From: JBFGWM01 sp041588495
GTDB lineage: Bacteria > Pseudomonadota > Gammaproteobacteria > Pseudomonadales > JBFGWM01
NCBI GenBank assembly: GCA_041588495.1
Contig: JBFGWM010000026.1
Location: 1 to 18,790, forward strand
Length of the DNA: 18,790 nucleotides
Direction: 5' to 3'
The notes under the pieces are model-generated. The model saw nothing but the letters and a program-made list of their open reading frames with translations. It ran no database searches and was not told the origin of the DNA. The stretch's first letter is position 1. Each line of letters starts with the position of its first letter. Made by a program: the position numbers and the translations under genes. Below are positions 1 to 5,848 of the stretch, one piece after another.

Positions 1-24
1 GACAATTATAAAGGTAATTGGGTC

Positions 25-1062
25 ATGAGAAAATTACGTTCCTGGCTGCTGCCGGTATCGTTCATTTTCGCCTGTTGCAGTGCTTGGACAATCGCCGGGG
101 ACGTGGCGTTGCGCGCGGATCATCCGGATGAGTACGTTGTGCAGCGGGGCGACACATTGTGGGACATCTCCGGCAAGTTCCTCGAGAAGCCGTGGTACTG
201 GCCGGAAATCTGGCACGTCAATCCGCAGGTTGCCAACCCCCACCTGATCTATCCGGGCGATCGACTGCGTCTGATCTGGAAGGACGGGCGGCCGATGCTC
301 AGCCTGCAGCGCGGCACCGGCGGCACCGTTAAGCTCAGTCCGCAGGCGCGGGCGATTCCCCTCGACCAGGCCATTCCGGCGATCCCGCTGGACGTGATCA
401 ACAGCTTCCTGAACACCAACCGTATCGTCGACCCCAACGAGCTGGACCTCGCGCCCTACGTTCTGGGCGGCGCTGACAAGCACGTGGTGATGGGCGCCCG
501 GGACACGATCTATGCCCGCGGCACCCTGGAACAGGACCTGCCGGTGTACGCGGTATTCCGCTCTGGCAACACCTTCATTGATCCGGATACCCGGGAGCTT
601 CTCGGCTACGAGGCGCGCGGCATCGGCCTCGCGCGCCTGGAACAGGTGGAGGGCGAGGTGCTCAAGTTGCGGGTCACCAGCAGTCGCGAGGAAGTGCGGG
701 TTCATGACCGCCTGCTCTCCTCCGCAGAATCGAAGGTCGAATCGACTTTCTACCCGCGTCCGCCGGACGGCGAGGTTCGTGGCAAGGTGATCGCGGTGTC
801 CTCCGGGGTCACCCAGGTCGGCCCCTACAACGTGGTGACCATCAACCGCGGCGCCCGCGAGGGAATGCAGGTCGGGACCGTGCTGGCCATCCACCGCTCC
901 GGTGAAATGGTCCGCGATCACCTGGCCAAGGATGTCGTTCAACTGCCGTCGGAACGCGCCGGCCTGATGATGGTTTTCCGCGTCTACGACAAGGTCAGTT
1001 ATGGCCTGGTCCTCAAGGCTCACCGGCCCCTCGCCGTGCTGGACGAAGTCCGCAATCCCTGA
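25..1062 (+). CDS. Secreted LysM-domain protein
   Basis: A 345-residue exported protein. Residues 1-24 look like a signal peptide (MRKLR, then a hydrophobic run); the IFAC at 14-17 is only a poor lipobox, so lipoprotein status is doubtful. A LysM domain covers about residues 37-83 (YVVQRGDTLWDI ... NPHLIYPGDRLRL) and should bind peptidoglycan. The C-terminal third, including VGPYNVVTINRGAREGMQVG, looks like a beta-rich domain of the kind found in envelope proteins. The start ATG follows AAGG at 11-14. In many gammaproteobacteria a LysM protein of this type sits directly before dprA, as here. Its precise role is unknown; periplasmic or cell-wall binding is inferred. The family call is firm; the function is not. 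Confidence 0.9.
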   Translation: MRKLRSWLLPVSFIFACCSAWTIAGDVALRADHPDEYVVQRGDTLWDISGKFLEKPWYWPEIWHVNPQVANPHLIYPGDRLRLIWKDGRPMLSLQRGTGGTVKLSPQARAIPLDQAIPAIPLDVINSFLNTNRIVDPNELDLAPYVLGGADKHVVMGARDTIYARGTLEQDLPVYAVFRSGNTFIDPDTRELLGYEARGIGLARLEQVEGEVLKLRVTSSREEVRVHDRLLSSAESKVESTFYPRPPDGEVRGKVIAVSSGVTQVGPYNVVTINRGAREGMQVGTVLAIHRSGEMVRDHLAKDVVQLPSERAGLMMVFRVYDKVSYGLVLKAHRPLAVLDEVRNP

Positions 1063-1064
1063 GA

Positions 1065-1070
1065 TATAAT
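1065..1070 (+). promoter_or_regulatory. Candidate -10 box for dprA
   Basis: A perfect TATAAT lies 2 bases after the stop codon of the LysM gene. The best -35 partner is TGGACG at 1040-1045 (4 of 6 matches to TTGACA), with a long 19-base spacer. A transcript from here would start near 1077 and carry the hairpin at 1089-1120 in its leader. The support is sequence match only. Confidence 0.45.
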
Positions 1071-1088
1071 TCCGCACGCTCCAACATG

Positions 1089-1120
1089 TGACCGGTCGTG
1101 GCATCCGCCACGGCCGGTCA
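1089..1120 (+). promoter_or_regulatory. Long hairpin in the dprA leader
   Basis: Arms 1089-1102 and 1107-1120 pair over 14 positions, including one T-G wobble, around a 4-base loop (ATCC). No T tract follows, so it is not a standard intrinsic terminator. It lies between the -10 candidate at 1065 and the ribosome binding site at 1135. It also absorbs the upstream in-frame ATG at 1120. It could act on mRNA stability or translation, or bind a protein as DNA; nothing in the sequence decides which. Confidence 0.6.
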
Positions 1121-1134
1121 TGGCATATCCAGTC

Positions 1135-1139
1135 AGGGA
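1135..1139 (+). promoter_or_regulatory. Ribosome binding site that sets the dprA start
   Basis: AGGGA lies 7 bases before the ATG at 1147. The alternative in-frame ATG at 1120 has no Shine-Dalgarno sequence and sits in a hairpin arm, so 1147 is preferred. Confidence 0.6.
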
Positions 1140-1146
1140 CGACCGT

Positions 1147-2301
1147 ATGCCGCATCCATCCGAAAACGGGCAGGAGTTCCTGCCGTCGTGGCTCAGCGTT
1201 GCGCTTGAGCCGGGGCTGGGCGACGCCGTGGTGAGCGTCCTCGTCTCCGGGCTTGCTGTCAGCGGCCACTCCCCTTTCGAGGCGAGCGACGCCGAACTCG
1301 CCGGGCTCGGTCTCGGGCCTGCGCCGATCCGACGCCTTCGCGATTGTGGTGCGCGCTTTTCCCGCAGTGGCCCCCCGGAACCGGTGCGCAGGATTCTCGA
1401 CTGGGCCGCCCTTCCCGAAAACACCCTGCTCCTGCGTGGCTGCGAGCGCTATCCACGCCCTCTCGCCGAGGCGCCCGGGAGTCCCCCGCTACTGTACCTG
1501 AGCGGACGGCCGATGCCCCGGCAGGCTCCTGCTCTGGCGATCGTGGGGGCCCGGCGCGGGACCGCCGCGGGACGGGAAACGGCCGGTGTCCTCGCCACCG
1601 ACCTTGCCGGCCTGGGTGCAACCGTGGTCAGTGGCCTGGCCCTGGGAATCGACGCTGCCGCCCACGCGGCGAGCCTGGACGCCGGTGGATTCACCGTTGC
1701 GGTTCTGGGCTGTGGCACCGACGTGGTGTATCCGCGTGCCAACGCTGGCCTTCAGCGGCGTATCGTTGAGCGGGGCTGCCTGGTCAGCGAATTCCCGCCC
1801 GGAACCGCGCCCCGCCGCCAGCACTTTCCGCGCCGCAACCGCATCATCAGCGGGTTGGCCCTGGGCGTGGTGGTGGTCGAGGCGGGCCTGCGTAGCGGGT
1901 CCCTGGTCACCGCGCGCCATGCGCTCGAACAGGGGCGCGAGGTCTTTGCGGTTCCGGGATCCGTGCATAACCCCCTCAGCCGGGGCTGTCACCGCCTGTT
2001 GCGCGAGGGCGCCACCCTTGTCGAGGGGATTGGGGACATCGTGAACGGGCTGCCGGATTGGTCATTTTCGGCGAGCGCTGGAGGCGTGGGGGGGCGGCAG
2101 CGAAGGGCCATACCGGTGCCGGGCCGCCTGTCCAGGGTGCATGACGCACTTGAGCATGCGCCGGTGGAAATCGATCGCGTGGTGGCGCGCAGCGGACTTC
2201 CCGCGGCGGAGGTCATGGCCGCCCTGGTTGAACTCGAACTCCTGGGCCACGCCCGTAACGAGGCCGGTGGCTATGCGCGGCGGGATCCGCTGGCCTCGTG
2301 A
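1147..2301 (+). CDS. dprA: DNA-processing protein DprA (Smf)
   Basis: DprA binds incoming single-stranded DNA in the cytoplasm and loads RecA during natural transformation; homologues also occur in species not known to be competent. The protein is 384 residues from the ATG at 1147. An N-terminal helical region is followed by the Rossmann-like DprA core at about 130-300. Conserved stretches there are AIVGARRGT (131-139), SGLALGIDAAAHAASL (162-177), AVLGCGTDVVYPRAN (185-199), the FPRRNRIISGL segment (227-237) and SGSLVTARHALEQGREVFAVPG (250-271 region). Residues about 325-384 resemble the winged-helix domain often found at the DprA C-terminus. All core motifs are intact. The gene begins after the LysM gene with its own promoter candidate. 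An in-frame ATG at 1120 would add 9 residues. Confidence 0.95.
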   Translation: MPHPSENGQEFLPSWLSVALEPGLGDAVVSVLVSGLAVSGHSPFEASDAELAGLGLGPAPIRRLRDCGARFSRSGPPEPVRRILDWAALPENTLLLRGCERYPRPLAEAPGSPPLLYLSGRPMPRQAPALAIVGARRGTAAGRETAGVLATDLAGLGATVVSGLALGIDAAAHAASLDAGGFTVAVLGCGTDVVYPRANAGLQRRIVERGCLVSEFPPGTAPRRQHFPRRNRIISGLALGVVVVEAGLRSGSLVTARHALEQGREVFAVPGSVHNPLSRGCHRLLREGATLVEGIGDIVNGLPDWSFSASAGGVGGRQRRAIPVPGRLSRVHDALEHAPVEIDRVVARSGLPAAEVMAALVELELLGHARNEAGGYARRDPLAS

Positions 2302-2304
2302 TAC

Positions 2305-2331
2305 TTGCATCACGGCGGCGCGTCGTATAAT
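2305..2331 (+). promoter_or_regulatory. Candidate purE promoter
   Basis: TATAAT at 2326-2331 has TTGCAT at 2305-2310 upstream with a short 15-base spacer. It lies just after the dprA stop and 33 bases before purE. No recognisable PurR-type operator was seen. Confidence 0.5.
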
Positions 2332-2364
2332 TTTCAGCCCCTTTTAGCATGACAGGTCGCATTC

Positions 2365-2874
2365 ATGAGCAAGCCATTCGTAGCCATTCTGATGGGATCC
2401 GACTCCGACTTTCCGGTCATGGAGTCCAGTACCGATACCCTCGACAAACTCGGTGTTGCCTGGGAGGTTCGCGTGACGTCGGCGCACCGCACCCCGGAGG
2501 CGACCCGCGAGTACATCACCGATGCCGAACAGCGCGGCTGCAAGGTGTTCATCGCCGCTGCGGGGATGGCCGCGCACCTCGCGGGCGCGGTGGCCGCGCA
2601 CACCCTGCGCCCGGTCATCGGTGTACCGGTGAATGCGGGGCCGCTGAACGGTGCGGATGCCCTGCTCTCGACAGTGCAGATGCCTGGCGGTATCCCCGTC
2701 GCGACGGTGGCCATCGGCAAGGCGGGTGCCAAGAATGCCGGTTATCTTGCCGCCCAGATCCTGGCCGTGGCCGACGAGGACCTCTTTGCGCGCCTGCGTG
2801 ATGAGCGCGAGGCGAATGCCGCCGAGGTCATCAAGAAGAACGCCGCATTGCAGGAACGGCTCGGCAAGGGCTGA
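2365..2874 (+). CDS. purE: N5-carboxyaminoimidazole ribonucleotide mutase PurE (class I)
   Basis: PurE moves the carboxyl group of N5-CAIR to carbon 4 to give CAIR in cytoplasmic de novo purine synthesis. At 169 residues it has the usual length for the bacterial class I enzyme. Family motifs are intact: GSDSDFPVM (11-19), TSAHRTPEAT, AAGMAAHLAGAVAA, NGADALLSTVQMPGGIPVATVAIG and GAKNAGYLAAQIL. The ribosome binding site is weak (AGG about 10 bases before the ATG). The usual partner gene purK, which makes the N5-CAIR substrate, does not follow; tsaC comes 8 bases later instead. PurK is therefore presumably encoded elsewhere. From memory, related species often have purE and purK together, so the solitary gene is a local peculiarity. 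Confidence 0.96.
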   Translation: MSKPFVAILMGSDSDFPVMESSTDTLDKLGVAWEVRVTSAHRTPEATREYITDAEQRGCKVFIAAAGMAAHLAGAVAAHTLRPVIGVPVNAGPLNGADALLSTVQMPGGIPVATVAIGKAGAKNAGYLAAQILAVADEDLFARLRDEREANAAEVIKKNAALQERLGKG

Positions 2875-2882
2875 ACCGGGTC

Positions 2883-3440
2883 GTGGCCGCCGCCTGGAGA
2901 CTGCAGCCAGCCCGGCGGGTGGTCCGCGACGGCGGCGTCATCGCGTATCCCACCGAAGCGGTCTGGGGCCTGGGCTGTGACCCGTTCAACGCCGCCGCGG
3001 TGGCCGCGCTGCTGCGCATGAAGCACCGGCCCTCGGCCAAGGGCCTGATCGTGGTGGCTGCGGATATCGGGCAGTTCGGGGCCTGGCTGGAGGATGTTGA
3101 TCCGTCGGGCCTCGAGCGACTTGGCGCCACATGGCCGGGGCCGGTCACCTGGCTGGTGCCAGCCGGCAGGAGTGTGCCACGCTGGATTACCGGTCGGCAC
3201 GCCACGGTCGCTCTGCGAGTGAGCGCCCACCCCGTGGTACAGTCACTGTGCCGGGCGGTCGGCAAGCCCCTGGTTTCCACATCAGCCAATCCATCCGGAC
3301 TTTCACCTGCGATGAACTCAATGAAAGTAAGAACGTATTTCGGAGCGGATGTCGGCGCGATTGTAGAGGGCCGCCTGGGCGGTGCCGCCGCGCCGAGCCA
3401 GATCCGTGACCTGGCGAGTGGGGAGGTGCTGCGTGGCTGA
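2883..3440 (+). CDS. tsaC: Threonylcarbamoyl-AMP synthase TsaC (Sua5/YrdC family)
   Basis: TsaC makes threonylcarbamoyl-AMP from threonine, bicarbonate and ATP, the first step of t6A37 modification of ANN-decoding tRNAs. The product is 185 residues, the short form without the extra Sua5 domain. Seen motifs are AYPTEAVWGLGCDPFN (21-36), the KHRPSAKGL nucleotide-binding segment (47-55), ALRVSAHP and STSANPSGL (132-140). The start is GTG at 2883, 8 bases after purE; its ribosome binding site is weak. Its last 8 bases overlap hemF, which suggests translational coupling. In E. coli and Pseudomonas this gene is also close to aroE and/or hemF, which supports the call. Confidence 0.94.
   Translation: MAAAWRLQPARRVVRDGGVIAYPTEAVWGLGCDPFNAAAVAALLRMKHRPSAKGLIVVAADIGQFGAWLEDVDPSGLERLGATWPGPVTWLVPAGRSVPRWITGRHATVALRVSAHPVVQSLCRAVGKPLVSTSANPSGLSPAMNSMKVRTYFGADVGAIVEGRLGGAAAPSQIRDLASGEVLRG
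3421..3426 (+). promoter_or_regulatory. Ribosome binding site that sets the hemF start
   Basis: GGGAGG lies 6 bases before the GTG at 3433, inside the end of tsaC. It favours that GTG over the open frame that extends upstream to 3382. Confidence 0.65.
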
Positions 3441-4383
3441 CAACAACCATGAGGCGGTCGGTGGCCCGCCGGACGATGAGGCTGTGCGGGCCTTCCTGCT
3501 ACAGGTGCAGGAGGACATCTGCGTCGCATTCGCCGACCTCGACGGTGGCGCGGGGTTTCGCGAGGACCGTTGGAGTCGCGAAGAGGGCGGCGGCGGCATC
3601 ACCCGCGTGATCGAGAGCGGCCGCGTGTTCGAGAAAGGCGGCGTGAACTTCTCCCACGTCCATGGCGAGGCGTTGCCCGCGTCGGCGACCGCGGACCGAC
3701 CGGTCCTCGCCGGGAAGCCCTTTCAGGCCATGGGGGTGTCCGTGGTCATGCACCCGGAAAGTCCGTTGCTGCCGACCTCGCATGCCAACTTCCGGTTTTT
3801 CCTGGCCGAGACAGGCGAGCACCCGGTGTGGTGGTTCGGTGGCGGGTTCGACCTGACGCCCTATTACCCCGCCGAGGAGGATTGCCGGCACTGGCATCGC
3901 ATGGCACGGGAGGCGTGCGAACCGTTCGGCGCCGACGTCTATCCGCGCTTCAAGGCCTGGTGCGACGACTACTTCCACATCCGGCACCGTGGCGAACAGC
4001 GCGGTGTCGGGGGTCTGTTCTTCGATGATCTCAACGATTGGGGTTTTAATCGCTGCTTTGCCTTCTTCCGTAGCGTCGCCTCGCATTACGTGCCCGCCTA
4101 CCTGCCCATTCTGGAGCGCCGCCGGGGCGAGTCGTGGAGCCCCGAACAACGACGGTTCCAGGAGTACCGGCGCGGCCGTTACGCGGAATTCAACCTCGTT
4201 TACGACCGCGGTACGTTGTTCGGACTGCAAAGTCGCGGCCGCACGGAATCGATCCTGATGTCCCTGCCACCGGTGGCGCGCTGGGATTACTGTCCCGAGT
4301 TTGCCCCTGGCAGTCCGGAATCCCGTCTCACCGAGTACTACCTGCAGCCGCGCGACTGGCTGGCCGATGACCGCGACGACTGA
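3433..4383 (+). CDS. hemF: Oxygen-dependent coproporphyrinogen III oxidase HemF
   Basis: HemF decarboxylates two propionates of coproporphyrinogen III to vinyls, giving protoporphyrinogen IX, with molecular oxygen as oxidant; it acts in the cytoplasm. The protein is 316 residues from the GTG at 3433, close to the usual length of about 300. Conserved blocks are GGGITRVIESGRVFEKGGVN (53-72), TSHANFRFF (115-123, with a conserved His), FGGGFDLTPYY (135-145), HRGEQRGVGGLFFDDL (185-200), GRYAEFNLVYDRGT (248-261) and RTESILMSLPP (270-280). The open frame extends upstream to 3382 but that part overlaps tsaC and lacks family similarity. The stop overlaps the aroE start by 17 bases. Need for oxygen fits the aa3 oxidase cluster downstream, whose heme A derives from this pathway. 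Confidence 0.97.
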   Translation: MADNNHEAVGGPPDDEAVRAFLLQVQEDICVAFADLDGGAGFREDRWSREEGGGGITRVIESGRVFEKGGVNFSHVHGEALPASATADRPVLAGKPFQAMGVSVVMHPESPLLPTSHANFRFFLAETGEHPVWWFGGGFDLTPYYPAEEDCRHWHRMAREACEPFGADVYPRFKAWCDDYFHIRHRGEQRGVGGLFFDDLNDWGFNRCFAFFRSVASHYVPAYLPILERRRGESWSPEQRRFQEYRRGRYAEFNLVYDRGTLFGLQSRGRTESILMSLPPVARWDYCPEFAPGSPESRLTEYYLQPRDWLADDRDD

Positions 4384-5212
4384 CCCCGACCGTTACGCGG
4401 TATTCGGGCACCCCGTTCGTCACAGTTGGTCGCCCCTGATCCATGCCGAGTTTGCCCGCCAGACCGGTGAGCGCATCGACTACCAGGCAGAGGAGATTCC
4501 GACCAACGGTTTTCCCGCCGCGGTTCGCCGGTTCTTCGCCGCCGGCGGGCGCGGCCTGAATGTCACCCTGCCGTTCAAGGAGGAGGCGTTCGGAATGTGC
4601 GAAAGCCACGGCGAGCGGGCGCTGGAGTCCGGGGCCGCAAATACCCTGCTGTTGGATCCGGAGGGACGGTTGTACGGGGAGAACACGGATGGCGTGGGGC
4701 TGGTGGGCGACATCTGCGAGCGCCTTGGCGGCCGCCTGGAAGGTGCGCGGGTCCTGGTGCTCGGGGCAGGTGGCGCGGTGCGCGGGGTGCTCGGTGAAAT
4801 CCTGCGCATGCGTCCCGCCCTGGTCGTTGTCGCCAACCGCACCCGCGCCCGGGCGCAGCGCCTCGTGGATGAACGTTCCGGGCACGGGGCCGGGCTGCTT
4901 GCCTGCGGCCTCGACGAAATCCCCGTGGCGACACCCTTCGACTGGGTGGTCAACGGCACCTCGGCCAGCCTCGGGGGGAAGGTGGTGACAATCCCGGATG
5001 CGGTCGTGGCCGCGGAGACCGGTTGCTACGACATGGTATACGGCGCTCAGCCCACCCGGTTCATGAGCTGGTGCCGCGAACGCGGCGCCAGCCGCGTGTA
5101 CGACGGGCTCGGCATGCTGGTCGGCCAGGCGGCCGAATCGTTTTTCCTGTGGCGCGGCGTGCGCCCCGACCCGGAGCCGGTAATCGAACTGCTCAGGAAG
5201 CGGCTCGTCTGA
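4367..5212 (+). CDS. aroE: Shikimate dehydrogenase (NADP) AroE
   Basis: AroE reduces 3-dehydroshikimate to shikimate with NADPH on the way to aromatic amino acids. The protein is 281 residues. Motifs are VFGHPVRHSWSP (12-23, shikimate binding), LNVTLPFKE (64-72, catalytic Lys71), ENTDGVGL (105-112, catalytic Asp108), the nucleotide loop VLGAGGAVRGVL (131-142), NRTRARA, VNGTSASLGG and DGLGMLVGQAAESF near the end. The start is ATG 4367, inside the end of hemF and without a clear Shine-Dalgarno sequence, so it probably depends on translation of hemF. An open frame reaches back to 4301 but the added residues do not belong to the family. The gene ends 2 bases from the convergent carbonic anhydrase gene. 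Confidence 0.96.
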   Translation: MTATTDPDRYAVFGHPVRHSWSPLIHAEFARQTGERIDYQAEEIPTNGFPAAVRRFFAAGGRGLNVTLPFKEEAFGMCESHGERALESGAANTLLLDPEGRLYGENTDGVGLVGDICERLGGRLEGARVLVLGAGGAVRGVLGEILRMRPALVVVANRTRARAQRLVDERSGHGAGLLACGLDEIPVATPFDWVVNGTSASLGGKVVTIPDAVVAAETGCYDMVYGAQPTRFMSWCRERGASRVYDGLGMLVGQAAESFFLWRGVRPDPEPVIELLRKRLV

Positions 5213-5214
5213 CT

Positions 5215-5757
5215 TCAGGCTTCGTATTGCTCGGCAAGGTGATAATCCTTGAGGCGTACGTAGTTCCCGGCCGTGTAACTGAAGTAATCGAGTTCTTTTG
5301 TGGTCAATGCCCGTACCGGTCGTGCCGGCCGCCCGACGTACAGATGGTCGCTGGCCAGTTCCTTGCCGGGTGGCACCAGGCTGCCGGCGCCGATCACCAC
5401 CCGGGAGCACACCCTCGCGCCATCCATGATGGTTGAACCCATGCCGACCAGGACCTGATTCTCGATGCTGCAGCCATGCAGCATGACCTTGTGCCCAACG
5501 GTGACCTCGCTGCCGATCTCCAGGGGGAATCCGTCCGGATTGTAGGGCCCGGCATGGGTGATGTGCAGCACGGAGCCGTCCTGGATGCTGCAGCGCTCGC
5601 CGATGCGAATCCGGTGCATGTCAGCCCGCACCACGACCAGCGGCCAGATGGAGGTGTCGGCGCCGATCTCCACGTCACCGAGGACGACAGCGGTCGGGTC
5701 GATGAAGGCGCGTTCCCCGATGCGGGGCGTGATTCCGCGGTAGCTGCGGATCGGCAT
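5215..5757 (-). CDS. Gamma-class carbonic anhydrase family protein (YrdA-like)
   Basis: A 180-residue left-handed beta-helix protein built of hexapeptide repeats, for example IGADTSIWPLVVVRADMHRIRIG at 31-53 and similar turns up to about 128. The zinc-ligand region is present: a His in VLHITH (63-68), then VGHKVMLHGC with His89 and His94 spaced as in the archaeal enzyme Cam. The last 40 residues form the helical tail typical of YrdA. Family members bind zinc or iron, but many YrdA-type proteins show little or no carbonic anhydrase activity, so the activity is unproven. The start at 5757 has an ideal AGGAGG 5 bases upstream; the frame remains open further upstream into prlC, but that is antisense. 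It is the only minus-strand gene in the first 12 kb. In E. coli, yrdA is also near aroE. Confidence 0.93.
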   Translation of the reverse strand: MPIRSYRGITPRIGERAFIDPTAVVLGDVEIGADTSIWPLVVVRADMHRIRIGERCSIQDGSVLHITHAGPYNPDGFPLEIGSEVTVGHKVMLHGCSIENQVLVGMGSTIMDGARVCSRVVIGAGSLVPPGKELASDHLYVGRPARPVRALTTKELDYFSYTAGNYVRLKDYHLAEQYEA

Positions 5758-5762
5758 GTAAG

Positions 5763-5768
5763 CCTCCT
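5763..5768 (-). promoter_or_regulatory. Strong ribosome binding site of the carbonic anhydrase gene
   Basis: AGGAGG on the minus strand, 5 bases before the ATG at 5757. It fixes the start against a frame that stays open to 6081. Confidence 0.8.
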
Positions 5769-5795
5769 GGGACGGTGTGGTGACGTTGCCCACCA

Positions 5796-5806
5796 TTCTA
5801 TAAGAA
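5796..5806. promoter_or_regulatory. Possible shared -10 region, divergent promoter
   Basis: TTCTATAAGAA is nearly its own reverse complement. It gives TATAAG (5799-5804) towards prlC and TATAGA/TAGAAT towards the carbonic anhydrase gene. It is the only AT-rich site in the 91-bp spacer between the two divergent starts. No good -35 was found in either direction, so this is a suggestion only. Confidence 0.35.
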
Positions 5807-5848
5807 AATGTCTCCAGCGCAGTTTGCGTCACCCCATGCGGAGAAGTC

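Noticed and set aside
7..12. TATAAA as a -10 box for the LysM gene.
   Set aside because: It is only 12 bases from the start codon, overlaps the likely ribosome binding site, and the -35 region lies outside the window.
1089..1120. The dprA leader hairpin as an intrinsic terminator of the LysM gene.
   Set aside because: No T tract follows the stem on the + strand.
34..1269. A 411-codon open frame antisense to the LysM gene.
   Set aside because: It spans the gap and hairpin before dprA and has a composition typical of antisense frames; no recognisable domain.
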